From Ignisphaera sp. (lineage in GTDB: Archaea > Thermoproteota > Thermoprotei_A > Sulfolobales > Ignisphaeraceae): a stretch of DNA of 60,545 bases. Below are positions 34,167 to 43,176 of this stretch, in pieces. Position 1 is the first letter of the stretch. Each line of letters begins with the position of its first letter. The position numbers and the translations under genes were made by a program. Location: assembly GCA_038735125.1 (NCBI GenBank), contig JAVYNU010000007.1, forward strand, positions 1-60,545, given 5' to 3'. The notes below the pieces were generated by a model. The model did no database searches, was not told where the DNA came from, and saw nothing but the letters and a program-made list of their open reading frames with translations.

Positions 34167-34415
34167 TTATTGCGGTGATCTTTTAGTGGGCCTGTCTTTA
34201 GCTAAAATTGTTTTTATTAATGCTTCTCTTACTCTTGGGTCTTTCCACATCTCTCTATCGGCTTTCCACGCCTCAATGAGCCACTTGTCTCTTTGCTCAA
34301 ACCACTTAATGCCCAACTTCCTAACCATCTCAGCTTCCCAGCGAGCGTTACGAATAACATCTTCGAGGTTTCTCCTACGCTCCTCCCTAAGCTCTTCCAC
34401 AAGACTGTTGACCAT
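34167..34415 (-). CDS. small charged helical protein, partner of the nucleotidyltransferase upstream
   Basis: An 82-residue helical protein rich in Arg, Glu and Trp (VEELREERRRNLEDVIRNAR, then KWLIEAWKADREMW). No family recognised. It follows the AbiEii-like gene after 3 bp on the same strand, so it is probably the second component of that unit (or was the antitoxin gene of a two-gene system). Confidence 0.55.
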   Translation of the reverse strand: MVNSLVEELREERRRNLEDVIRNARWEAEMVRKLGIKWFEQRDKWLIEAWKADREMWKDPRVREALIKTILAKDRPTKRSPQ

Positions 34416-34418
34416 GGC

Positions 34419-35108
34419 TCACACCCCCTCTAGCACTCTGCAATTTGCTTTCAGCTTTGCGCACCACTTCTCCAGCTCTTCACCATATATAAAGTCTCTG
34501 AAGAGCGTGTAGAGGAACACAGCATCGCCAGCATCCTTTTCAGTGCCTAGAAATAGCTTGTAAGCTATTTGTAGCTCTAGGGGAGATATTCTAATAGCAG
34601 ATTCATTATTTATCACTACTTTTATACTATTATCTAATGCGTATCTATGAGCCTCTGTCCTCGCTAGTTTGATCTCCACATTTGGGAGAACGGTGTCTCT
34701 ATACATAAACCTAACACTGTAGCCCTCAGCTAGGTAGCTTCTGTACACTCTTCTAACTGACTCCTCAACCCCTATATCTCCCTGCATCAGTGTGAAGCCT
34801 GCCTTCCAAGCTCTCCTGCAAATCCCTACGAATACATCTTCATCGATCTCCTCGATTATAAAGTCGATGTCGTCACTCCTCCTGCCTCTACCAAATAGTA
34901 TCGCTGTATAGCCGGCGACAACAACGTATTTCACCCCACTCTCCTCCAATACACCTGCAAACGCAAATGCAATAACGTCTTCTGGTAAAAGCACTTGTCT
35001 AGTTAAGCGAATTACACGCTCAGCTCTGTTAAACACTATGGATCCATCTGAGACTACTCTAAACCCATCTACCTCTCTACCTCTATCTCCAGAGAGATCC
35101 CACAACAT
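34419..35108 (-). CDS. AbiEii-like nucleotidyltransferase
   Basis: A 229-residue enzyme. YVVVAGYTAILFGRGRRSDD then IDFIIEE is a nucleotidyltransferase core of the DUF1814/AbiEii-like kind (G..a......R.S.DID). The later segment RISPLELQIAYKLFLGTEKD and DAGDAVFLYTLF match the helical part of this family. Such proteins are toxins of abortive-infection or toxin-antitoxin systems, transferring nucleotides to tRNA or protein. Its start region has a long N-terminal extension of about 40 residues. It is the first gene of a pair with the small helical protein. Confidence 0.7.
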   Translation of the reverse strand: MLWDLSGDRGREVDGFRVVSDGSIVFNRAERVIRLTRQVLLPEDVIAFAFAGVLEESGVKYVVVAGYTAILFGRGRRSDDIDFIIEEIDEDVFVGICRRAWKAGFTLMQGDIGVEESVRRVYRSYLAEGYSVRFMYRDTVLPNVEIKLARTEAHRYALDNSIKVVINNESAIRISPLELQIAYKLFLGTEKDAGDAVFLYTLFRDFIYGEELEKWCAKLKANCRVLEGV

Positions 35109-35591
35109 AAATCTCAGCTCCCTATTAATGCCCTATAACTATAACAACAACTAGATAATTATCTTTATCTCTGGGTAAGTTTCAAAATAACATTTCTTCA
35201 TAGGCTTAGCAAAAGGTGTGACGATGATCATGACTGATGTTCAGAAAGATATTTAATACAGTAGTGAGCTTGCTAGACCTCTCCACGATTTATTTCTATT
35301 ATTTTCAACCTTTGACTATCTACATGGATTTCACAAGCCACACTCTTCTCTCGAAGTTCGTTTATTATTCACTAAATGGGTTTAATTACCTTGAGGCTAT
35401 TGCCTATTGCCACGTCGATCAAGTCGCCTATGATGGCTCTGGCATTTAGTTGCTAGTTGCCATATAAAATTGAAGAGTTTTTGGAAAATGTGACAAATAC
35501 GTCATAAAGTCTTGTATAGCAATATCTTCTAGTAGTTCTTGTTATGCTCAATTTCATTTGTAACGATGTTTTAGATGCATTTCCTAGGATT
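35109..35591. other. gene-poor AT-rich region
   Basis: A 483-bp stretch between the AbiEii-like gene and a PLD remnant. Open frames here are short and without recognisable content. It contains the AbiEii-like promoter at its left end. Nothing else supported. Confidence 0.4.
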
Positions 35592-35942
<351 letters not shown>

Positions 35943-36177
35943 TCGCTTGCCTCGGGAGCTCTATAGCTATGCTATACAAATAACTTTGCATGGTTTTCCA
36001 GCGTTGATTGGTTTGGATACCAAATGGAGTAACATAGCTAGAGAAGAGCACCTCAACGCAATAACTCAATACTATTTCAACTTTTCTCAACTATACCAAG
36101 GTTCTGCTAAGGCGATGTCATGGGTAGATGTGGTGTGGTAAGCGAAATAAGGAGAATTTTTCGTTAAGAAGAAACTC

Positions 36178-36339
36178 TTGGGTATACACCAAAAGAAGGA
36201 GATTTGCAGCAACTGTCACAACAAGGTATTGAAGCTGATAACAGATTTCGAGCTAAAGCTAAAGGAATGTGGATGCGATAATCTCTATGCAATAAGCTTT
36301 TATCTGTGTTACCTCTGTAGAGTAGACCATAGACCATAA
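36178..36339 (+). CDS. possible small zinc-ribbon protein or gene fragment
   Basis: A 53-codon frame from TTG 36178 with two CxxC pairs: CSNCHNK near residue 10 and CYLC near residue 45, plus CGC between. The spacing suits a zinc ribbon. There is no ATG or GTG start and no good ribosome-binding site, so it may be the tail of a lost gene. The flanks (35943-36177 and 36340-36535) hold only short frames. Confidence 0.3.
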   Translation: MGIHQKKEICSNCHNKVLKLITDFELKLKECGCDNLYAISFYLCYLCRVDHRP

Positions 36340-36535
36340 AGAAGCTGTGTGGAGATTGATTGTGTTATGCTTGTAGAGGTTTCCAAGAGATGGGTTTGCT
36401 TTAGATACATAGCTCTATTCAATAAATCTCCACTGGATATTGTATATCCACAGTTCTGAGAGCTGAAATGGTCATCTAGATGTCTGTCTCGGTATAGCTA
36501 ACAATATTTTAACTAGTTTTCTAATAATTTATGTA

Positions 36536-36808
36536 GTGGGTAAGATCTTGGAGCCGATTGTACGTGAGAGCTTAGAGGTTATGCTGAAGAGGATTAATAG
36601 AGAGGCTGCGGTAGTCGAGGCTAGGCTTCAGAAAATAGCTACAAAGCTAGGTGTCGGGGACTGGAGGGAGCTAGAGGAACTGTTCACCAGTAGAGGCATT
36701 GATAACCCAGAGGTAGATCTTCTCTGGTCAGAATACCTCTACCTAAAGACAAGACTTGGAAAGCTAGAGGAGAGGAAGAAACGTGTACTAGCAATGCTAA
36801 AGGGATAA
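36536..36808 (+). CDS. helical antitoxin-like protein (TumA-like position)
   Basis: A 90-residue helical protein (ESLEVMLKRINREAAVVEARL, split here as helix 1; LYLKTRLGKLEERKKRVL at the end). It is directly upstream of a TumE-type toxin (6 bp gap), so it is probably the antitoxin; that is from position only. An archaeal start, GTG at 36536, lies shortly after an AT-rich promoter-like stretch. Confidence 0.6.
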   Translation: MGKILEPIVRESLEVMLKRINREAAVVEARLQKIATKLGVGDWRELEELFTSRGIDNPEVDLLWSEYLYLKTRLGKLEERKKRVLAMLKG

Positions 36809-36814
36809 AGATAT

Positions 36815-37189
36815 TTGTCAAGGCTACGCAACGTATTAGACTTGGTCAACAAGTTTCTAGGCGAATACAACCCTGTAGTCAGAGTTATCGAACACTATAC
36901 TACTGATGAAGGAGACATAGAGTACTTAAATGTAAGGATAATCATTCCTCACACCAGTGTGTTAGTGGAAATACGCGAGTACTGGCAAGGAAATAATCTC
37001 ATAGCCTATGGTTACTACCTGAGAGCTTATGACTATGAGGAGTGGTGGGATAACCGACCCCATCACCCAGAAATCCAAACCCATCCACATCACAGACACC
37101 TAGGAGGAGAAGTACACCCCCTGCAAGACCCATCACTAGAAAAATTCCTAGACACTGTTAGGCAGCTACTCCACAAACACTTGACTTAA
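36815..37189 (+). CDS. TumE-family toxin-like protein (DUF6516)
   Basis: A 124-residue protein. The C-terminal half has the signature WWDNRPHHPEIQTHPHHRHL, then DPSLEKFLDTVRQLLHK, which is typical of the TumE/DUF6516 toxin family (W-D-N-x-P-H-H-P, P-H-H-x-H). The N-terminal half is a beta sheet (IIIPHTSVLVEIREYWQG). Toxicity in this family is known from bacteria; the target is not clear. It starts at TTG 36815, just after its presumed antitoxin. Confidence 0.8.
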   Translation: MSRLRNVLDLVNKFLGEYNPVVRVIEHYTTDEGDIEYLNVRIIIPHTSVLVEIREYWQGNNLIAYGYYLRAYDYEEWWDNRPHHPEIQTHPHHRHLGGEVHPLQDPSLEKFLDTVRQLLHKHLT

Positions 37190-37248
37190 AACTGCTTATC
37201 CCTATCCTATCCTGAAACAAACAATAATAGAACACTATACTATAGCGT

Positions 37249-37332
37249 CTAGTTTCCCTGACTTTCTGACGCATTTACTATGAATGGGTGTACCGATATT
37301 GTTAGTGTCAACACTGTTACGATAAATACCAT
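37249..37332 (-). pseudogene. signal-peptide fragment of a secreted protein
   Basis: ATG at 37330-37332 opens MVFIVTVLTLTISVHPFIVN followed by ASESQGN and TAG. This is a good signal peptide with nothing after it, so it is the start of a lost secreted protein gene. A short upstream frame in another register could have supplied residues before it. Confidence 0.4.
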
Positions 37333-37348
37333 TCTGTCCTTACAACCC

Positions 37349-37438
37349 TCATTGCTGGCCACCAAGACCAATCTCTATATGTACGATATTACTGATTAAG
37401 TTCTTCAAAGCTGTACTCTCATCAAATGCTATAATCAA
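37349..37438 (-). CDS. possible 29-residue peptide with a strong ribosome-binding site
   Basis: TTG at 37436-37438 is preceded by GGAGGTGA at ideal spacing and opens IIAFDESTALKNLISNIVHI then EIGLGGQQ before TGA. The strong Shine-Dalgarno suggests a real start, but the product is short and may be the stump of a longer gene that continued into the signal-peptide fragment region. Confidence 0.3.
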   Translation of the reverse strand: MIIAFDESTALKNLISNIVHIEIGLGGQQ

Positions 37439-37483
37439 GAACCTCACCTCCTTTCCTCTATCAGACTTGGGTCCTCGAGAACA

Positions 37484-38034
37484 TCATAGAGAGATGCGTA
37501 TACCAGTGGAGGGATCTTCTTGAAAAACCCCAGCTTTCCTCACAGTATAGCTGTCATATACAATGACACTGCCATTCACAATAAGTTTGTACTCAACGCT
37601 ACTAACAATACTAAACCCAGCCCTTACAGTTTTGAAGGGGAACTTAACCTCAAAACTCTGCGTCATTGCCGGTAGCCCAGGTATGTAGGCTAGGTACCAC
37701 CCCCTAGCCCATGGGATAGGAACCATCTTAACACTATAGAGTATAGCTGTAGGTAGTGGAGGTTGAAGCTCGGTCACATTGGTCTTAGCCTCAACGGTTA
37801 TCGTAGCCTCTAGTGTAACATCTCCACTGCTAGGAACATAAGTAATAGGAACATAAGTAAAGGCTAGAACTGGTTGACCAGAATACACCTCGTAGGGGTT
37901 CTTACAAGCTTGAATTCCGCGAGCCAGTCTAAAGCTACCGATGAAGTTGGTAGCAATGTGTTGGGTACTACTGCTAGTATGATAAGAATTAATAGGGGTA
38001 GACATGTCTTAAGGGAGATACACCACCATATAAA
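37484..38034 (-). pseudogene. secreted beta-rich protein with a frame break after its signal peptide
   Basis: The frame 37484-38005 codes a beta-rich extracellular-type domain (VTLEATITVEAKTNVTEL, then RGWYLAYIPGLPAMTQSFEV and VEYKLIVNGSVIVYDSYTV). Its own N-terminus is not a signal peptide. In another frame over 37864-38034 the DNA reads KTCLPLLILIILAVVPNTLL then PTSSVALDWL, a clear signal peptide. A shift near 37870-37910 would join the two into one secreted protein of about 180 residues. No valid start codon is visible for the signal frame, so it is probably dead or has an error. Confidence 0.5.
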
Positions 38035-38880
38035 TCACTATAGCAAGAGTTTGTTTCCCAGCCTAATATCTATTTCTAAATTCTTAGAATGTTTTTCAGA
38101 AACATGCTTCGGCCTAATCTGTTTAGTTAGATATTACAACAAATTTGTCAATGGGCTTTTCAAAAAGCTTATAAAATTACAAGGTGTTGGCAAACATGGG
38201 AGGGCAAGAGGTATAATACATCTAGCATTAATAGCGATAAACATAAGAGCAATTTTAGACATGGCTAGAGACATAAATGAATAAAACAAAATAAAACCCC
38301 AATTGAGTTATTGCCTTGCTTTGCAAACTCTATGAAGTGGTAAAGCTCTTAACTAACTAAAAACTCCGAGGAAGAATAGAAAGGAAAACTTGTAAAATAA
38401 ATGATAATGAAATTAACACCAATTAATTTGAAGTGAAGCAAGTATTTCACTACAATAGATAGGACTTCGCAACCTTAACTATTACGTCAAAATGAAACTG
38501 ATAGTTAAGTAGCAAATTAGTTTCGTAATTTAGTTTAATGTAGTATGGGATGTCTTTTTGCTGAGGTGGGATGGGTGTATAGAAAATTTAAAGGGTGTCA
38601 AAATTTTATGAGTCGAGATAGGAATTTGTGTTGATGGTGTTTGTCTGTGGTCTCTCACTATATTCTTCCTCTTGATCTTCAGTTTGAGTAGATTAGGGCT
38701 GTGGAGGTTTGTAGGAGGCTTTGAGCACCACTTTACCTCTTTTTACCACTACATCGAACATGTCAAAATGGTCTATATGCGCTTGTGTGACAAATATAAA
38801 GATTTTTAAAAGACTTTTTATACCTACCTATCTAGATATAAAGATGTCTGGATATCTGGATAAATGTTTGGGAGCATTGT
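38035..38880. other. gene-poor region with a weak transposase-like remnant and a promoter
   Basis: An 846-bp AT-rich region. Near 38640-38760 the plus strand reads SHYILPLDLQFE, stop, IRAVEVCRRL, stop, which faintly resembles the start of a TnpB-like protein, too short to call. A TATA element CTTTTTATA at about 38814-38822 would serve the gene at 38881 with a leader of about 35 bases. Confidence 0.4.
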
Positions 38881-39648
38881 ATGACTGTGGATGTAGTGCT
38901 TCTCTTTCGCGGATGTTTTAGGGGTACAACTATTCCGCTGGCTCTTGCTGTTGGTGAGGATGTTGGTGCAGAGGTTTATGGTTTTGTTGACAGGCTTAAG
39001 AGGCTTGTTGGCAAAGAGATGCTTGAGAGACTTGATAAGGTGTTTGAGGAGGCTTTGAGAGATGAGATACGTGTTGCTCTCAACACCGATAATCTTGAGC
39101 GTGGTTTTCCTGCGCTTGTTGAGAGGTTTTGGCTTAGGATAGCGTTCTCTTTGGTTGATCTCAGCAACAGTATACACACCTCGCTTGCCTCGGGGGCTCT
39201 AACATTAGCTGAGTTTAGAGGTGTTGTGGAGGAGCTTGCCAAATCCTTGGCTAAGAGACTGAAGTCCAGTGGGTACAAGTATGCTGATGACCTCGTCTAC
39301 GCCATGTCTATTCTCGTGGAGAGGGATCTGTGGATAGCAGACAGGGTGGCTAGGCTGGGGCTAGAGGAGTTTGCCAATAGGCTGACCAGCAGAGCCCCAG
39401 ACGCTGTTTTGCAGTTTGCTGCCTACTCCATGTACCTAGCATTTGCATGGACATCGGCAACAGTAGCTGTACTCAACATTGTTAGAGAGTATAGTGAGAG
39501 CAACATAGATGCACTAGCTAGGTGGAGCCACGAGTATGCTAAAGAGGTTGAGGGGTATATAGACACACTCGATTTGCTTCTAGACGACGAGGTCTACAGC
39601 AACCTGCTGGAGCTGGGCATTATCAAGAGAGGTAATATTAAGAGGTAG
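38881..39648 (+). CDS. helical protein of unknown function
   Basis: A 255-residue, mostly helical protein. Residues about 15-110 are amphipathic (DRLKRLVGKEMLERLDKVFE), and a weakly hydrophobic stretch lies at about 180-205 (QFAAYSMYLAFAWTSATVAV). No motif recognised. It has good start context after the TATA box at about 38814. A RelE-like gene follows after 5 bp, so it could be that toxin's partner, though it is much larger than known RelE antitoxins. Confidence 0.6.
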   Translation: MTVDVVLLFRGCFRGTTIPLALAVGEDVGAEVYGFVDRLKRLVGKEMLERLDKVFEEALRDEIRVALNTDNLERGFPALVERFWLRIAFSLVDLSNSIHTSLASGALTLAEFRGVVEELAKSLAKRLKSSGYKYADDLVYAMSILVERDLWIADRVARLGLEEFANRLTSRAPDAVLQFAAYSMYLAFAWTSATVAVLNIVREYSESNIDALARWSHEYAKEVEGYIDTLDLLLDDEVYSNLLELGIIKRGNIKR

Positions 39649-39653
39649 ATGAA

Positions 39654-39918
39654 TTGGGGTGTAGTCTAGACATCAAGAAAAGTGCTAGAAAATTTCTTGA
39701 GAAAGCACCAAAAGATATTACCAATAGAGTTAGCGAGAGGCTTCAGCAACTAGCTGAAAAACCCATATGCGAAGAGAAGTTAAAGCCCCCGCTAGAAGAG
39801 CTTTGCAAAACCCGTGTGGGCTCCTACAGAGTAGCATACCTGCTAAAACCATGCAACATAGTTGTCGTGGCCATTGGAGAAAGAAAACTTCTATGACAAG
39901 CTATTGCACAGCCTATAG
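39654..39918 (+). pseudogene. RelE/ParE-type toxin with a C-terminal frameshift
   Basis: An 80-codon frame of the RelE/ParE fold: KKSARKFLEKAPKDITNRVS, then EELCKTRVGSYRVAYLLKPC and VVVAIGERK. It ends LL at 39896, where the family expects about ten more residues. One base out of frame the DNA reads ENFYDKLLHSL and stops at 39916-39918, which is the expected end. The shift lies in an A run near 39885. The start is TTG 39654. The loss removes C-terminal residues that often help catalysis. Confidence 0.75.
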
Positions 39919-40041
39919 CCAACAGCTGGCACAAATCAATAGAAGCTGTGGAACGAGATTGGGGCTACATGCAGAGGTTACATGTAGTCTGAGCTAGGTA
40001 CATACTTGAAGTGGCCAAGCCAAAGAAGCTAGAGTGAGGGT

Positions 40042-40383
40042 ATGGTACTTGGTTTAGAAATTTTAGCGCTAGTATGTGTAGGTGGTGTTGTGGGTGGCGA
40101 GGTTTCGTTAAGGGAGTTTATCAAGGCTTGGAAAGAGCTCGAGGTTGAGAATGCTAGAAGAGGCTTTATAACACATCTGGTTGTGTATATTATTGTCAAC
40201 TCCTTTCTGATATTCGCCAACCTTTGGATCTCTCCAGAGGTTATGTGGTTTGTGTGGCCGTTGGCCGGCTGGACCATTGGAATAGCTCTACACGCATACC
40301 ACTCTAGACCATCTGAAGTCGCCAAATCTATAGAGAGAAAAGCCATGGAAATAGAGGTGTATGCTAGAAAAAAGAAGAGATAG
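40042..40383 (+). CDS. two-helix (2TM) membrane protein
   Basis: A 113-residue protein with an N-terminal hydrophobic segment, an amphipathic part and a typical 2TM domain (about residues 45-90, THLVVYIIVNSFLIFANLWI, then WFVWPLAGWTIGIALHAYHS). This resembles the 2TM domain family, found alone or attached to kinases and regulators. The tail is Lys/Arg-rich. A degraded copy lies at 32661-32842. Confidence 0.75.
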   Translation: MVLGLEILALVCVGGVVGGEVSLREFIKAWKELEVENARRGFITHLVVYIIVNSFLIFANLWISPEVMWFVWPLAGWTIGIALHAYHSRPSEVAKSIERKAMEIEVYARKKKR

Positions 40384-40611
40384 GCAGCAACTGGATAGGG
40401 GCTATAGATTCCCCAACACTTTTTCACCATCTCAACAGATGCTGTAACGCTACTCCTCAATATCATCTTCTCTTTGCTGAGAATGTGCAGAGCATGGCGG
40501 TTAAGTTTTTAGAGTAAATGCAATAGATACAGACCATCAAGGCAGTTACGCAAAAATCAGCTTAACAATGCCTAAATAGTTGAGCCTGAAGAACTGAGGT
40601 TGTGTACTTAC

Positions 40612-40800
40612 TTAGGGACTCACCGCCAGGTTTATCATAAATTGCCAAGTTTCTGTCCCAGTTTTAGCTTCTATTATTGTTACAGGCGTGGTTTCCGTTA
40701 TAGTCTGTGTTTTAGTTGCTGTCTGAATTATAGTTTGTGTTAATGTAACAGTTTTAGTGTGAGACTCTATGTTCACCGTGAATTCTCTGCTGTAATTCAT
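40612..40800 (-). CDS. Thr-rich stalk fragment
   Basis: A 62-codon frame beginning MNYSREFTVNIESHTKTVTL and continuing as alternating Thr/Ile/Gln (TQTIIQTATKTQTITETT). This is the composition of glycosylated stalks of archaeal surface proteins such as the one at 24809. There is no signal peptide or anchor, so it is probably a fragment. The opposite strand is falsely hydrophobic. Confidence 0.4.
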   Translation of the reverse strand: MNYSREFTVNIESHTKTVTLTQTIIQTATKTQTITETTPVTIIEAKTGTETWQFMINLAVSP

Positions 40801-40918
40801 GTATCAATTGCATTTATATTGCTCGTTTTAGCTATATACTTTGTTAAGAAAATATATAGCTATGATAGGTAGTTCTGTGTAGTAGGCACTGCAATTCTTG
40901 GGTTAATCCCTGACCCTT

Positions 40919-41665
40919 CTACACTTTGAGTTCTAGGAGCTTTGCCACTTCTCTAACCTTTGTTGCAAGGTCCTTTGCGGCCTCTTCCAGCCATATACGG
41001 CCCTTCTCTGCGGAGGCTAGGGTTGGTTTGCCTAGGACTGCTCTTGGATAGAGCTTCTCTTCGAGTTTGGGTGAGTAGACTGTTATGCTGGGTATGGGCT
41101 CGGTGATGTGGTCTCTAGCGCTTGACATATCGACTGTTTCTGGGGCTATGTGGAGTACGGCGCTGGTCTCGTCCTCGCCTGCGTGCCCGGGGTATGTGAA
41201 GAGTTCTCGCCTCTTCTCCTGGGCTAGATCACTCCACCAGTTCACAACCAGTATAGAGGTGCCAGTTTCAAACGAAACCTTCTTGGCGGCTAGCCGAAGA
41301 GCTAGGGTGTTGCCGCCGTGGCCGTTGACAACCACTATAATTCTGTAGCCCATGGACGCCACACCCCTCAGAATCCCACACATATATGCATAGAGGGGGC
41401 CATCGCCAACATCTATTGTTCCACTAAACCGCGCAAGCGATTTCGCTGCACCATACCACACAGGTGGGAAGAGATGTGCACAAAGCTCATCAGCCACCTT
41501 CTCAGCAACATACATAGCCTCCAAAGCATCTGTCCCCAAAGGAAGATGGTCACCGTGCCTCTCAACAGACCCCACAGGGATTATAGCCACACCCTTCTCC
41601 AGCTCATCAAACCTCGACCCAGGGACAAGCCACACCTTAACACCACAACCCATACAACATCCCAA
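40919..41665 (-). CDS. creatininase-family amidohydrolase
   Basis: A 248-residue metal amidohydrolase of the creatininase/FAPy deformylase (ArfB/MftE-like) family. IIPVGSVERHGDHLPLGTDA is the metal motif (Glu, His, His, Asp), VVNGHGGNTLALR is the second His site, and HAGEDETSAVL is the late Glu. Archaeal members include 2-amino-5-formylamino-ribosylaminopyrimidine deformylase in riboflavin and F420 synthesis, which is possible but unproven here. The first ten residues (MGCCMGCGVK) are odd, and a start at GTG 41635 is possible. Confidence 0.88.
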   Translation of the reverse strand: MGCCMGCGVKVWLVPGSRFDELEKGVAIIPVGSVERHGDHLPLGTDALEAMYVAEKVADELCAHLFPPVWYGAAKSLARFSGTIDVGDGPLYAYMCGILRGVASMGYRIIVVVNGHGGNTLALRLAAKKVSFETGTSILVVNWWSDLAQEKRRELFTYPGHAGEDETSAVLHIAPETVDMSSARDHITEPIPSITVYSPKLEEKLYPRAVLGKPTLASAEKGRIWLEEAAKDLATKVREVAKLLELKV

Positions 41666-41777
41666 TACCTAACCGAGTCCTAGGTATATAAATGCATCTC
41701 AGTTATCCTTACCCCAGCCATCTATACTGTGCATAGAGATTCATTGCTCTAAGCTTAGGTGGTAAAGATGACTAAAC

Positions 41778-42097
41778 ATTGGTATTGCTAGTGAGGAGTT
41801 TGGTAGAATTATGCAAGTGTGTATAGCATCACATTTTAGGATTCTCGTAGCACAATCCTTTACTGATAGTGCAAGGAGAGAGGCTGTGACAGATGGTTTC
41901 TTCGTAATTGAGTTGGGGGAAGGCCGCCGAGGCCAATGCTAAAGAGATGTACAACATTATCTATAAGAAGCTATCTGACCTCTTCACGAACAGCACCGCC
42001 ATATCTACTAGAGATAGCTAAGAGAGCTAGCCAAACAGCTGAGGAGCTTAGCAAAATTGCACAAGAACTAGCAAAGCTATCACAAAGCTATAGATGA
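41778..42097 (+). pseudogene. decayed gene of unknown family
   Basis: Several frames read as good protein in sequence: IGIASEEFGRIMQVCIASHF then RILVAQSFTDSARREAVTDG, shift, KAAEANAKEMYNIIYKKLSD, shift, IAKRASQTAEELSKIAQELA and the stop. Together they suggest a helical protein of about 105 residues or the C-terminal part of a longer one. No start codon is seen for the first frame. Family not recognised. Confidence 0.6.
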
Positions 42098-42232
42098 TAG
42101 GTCGTAGCCATCATCAAAATATGTTACGTCAATAACCTAAAGCCGGCAACCAAATGCACAATCTTACATTTTATCAAAGCATATAATTGTGGCATTGAAA
42201 TTAATATTTGTAGAGCCTTTTGGTGATATGCT

Positions 42233-42916
42233 ATGATTGAGGGGTTTTATGATTTGCAGAACGAGGTTATGAACTGTAATTTTGTGGGCTGTCCATATAG
42301 GGGTTCTTGGGATTCTGAGAAGCTGTCTGAGCACAGCCTATCAAACAAATGGTGTTGGTGGTTCAAAAACAAGTTTCCTTGTGGAAAAGATGTTTACTAC
42401 ATATTGTTTAGGTATACTGGGGAGTTGAATGGGGTTATAGTTGCCTTGAGGCCGACAGGAGCATGGATTATAGATACTGCAAATATCTACTTGGCAAATG
42501 CTTTGAAGAGGCTTGGGCTTGTCGAAGAGAGGTTTGCGATGGAGAAAGATACATTCGTTTACTACGACAGCAGAATACTGGTAACAGATTTGATCAAGTG
42601 CAAGGGTAAAGCAGAAGAGAAAATCAGGGATGTGCCTAAACCATGCCTAGAGTTTTTAAAGAAAGAGCTAGAGCTGGTAAAGAAGATCACTGGGAAAGAG
42701 CCTGTCGTAATAGCAATGGGTGGCGAATCAGAACGCCTACTCAAAAAACACAGAAGTGCACTGGGGATCAAGAACCCCATTCAGAGAATACCATTCCACA
42801 GCTACGTATATGGAAGAGGAAGAAATGAATTTGGAGAAACAGCTGAAGAGAGAATCAATAAATATGCAGAAGAAATAAAGAGTGCTTTCAGCAAAGCAGG
42901 ACTGCCCATACCATAA
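42233..42916 (+). CDS. uracil-DNA glycosylase-superfamily-like protein
   Basis: A 227-residue protein. The central part matches the UDG fold: VIVALRPTGAW (motif A position), NALKRLGL, then YDSRILVTDLIKCKGK, KPCLEFLKKELELVKKI and PVVIAMGGESERLLKK, and near the end RIPFHSYVYGRG at the motif B position (usually HPS). Four Cys in the first 50 residues (CNFVGC, CWW, PCG) may bind a metal or iron-sulfur cluster. The catalytic residues of known UDG families are not clear, so activity is uncertain. Start ATG 42233 with GGTGAT upstream. An exonuclease gene follows 260 bp later. Confidence 0.65.
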   Translation: MIEGFYDLQNEVMNCNFVGCPYRGSWDSEKLSEHSLSNKWCWWFKNKFPCGKDVYYILFRYTGELNGVIVALRPTGAWIIDTANIYLANALKRLGLVEERFAMEKDTFVYYDSRILVTDLIKCKGKAEEKIRDVPKPCLEFLKKELELVKKITGKEPVVIAMGGESERLLKKHRSALGIKNPIQRIPFHSYVYGRGRNEFGETAEERINKYAEEIKSAFSKAGLPIP

Positions 42917-43176
42917 TCTAGAACAGTCATGAGGATGAATATGTGGTGTCGACAAGAATAGATCGGCTAATCCCTAAAGCACTTCTCGATAAAGTCCTTT
43001 GCAAACCTTCTGCAGCAGCATATTCACCAGGGTTCTCATTGTTTTCGAGAGCTGGGGCTAATCAAGAGCGCTTTAGTATATCATCTCTAAAGCATTTATT
43101 ATCCACTGAGAGAACTTTGATATGGTGAGCGGTATGATGTACAGAGTTGCTGTGGATTATGGTGTTGTGAGAGAGG

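Noticed and set aside
40640-40890. Hydrophobic plus-strand frame with a membrane-like segment
   Set aside because: Most of it is antisense to the Thr-rich stalk fragment, has stops, and lacks a start.
42943-43128. 61-codon plus-strand frame between the UDG-like and exonuclease genes
   Set aside because: No recognisable family and weak coding character; a second frame close to the exonuclease start is equally poor.
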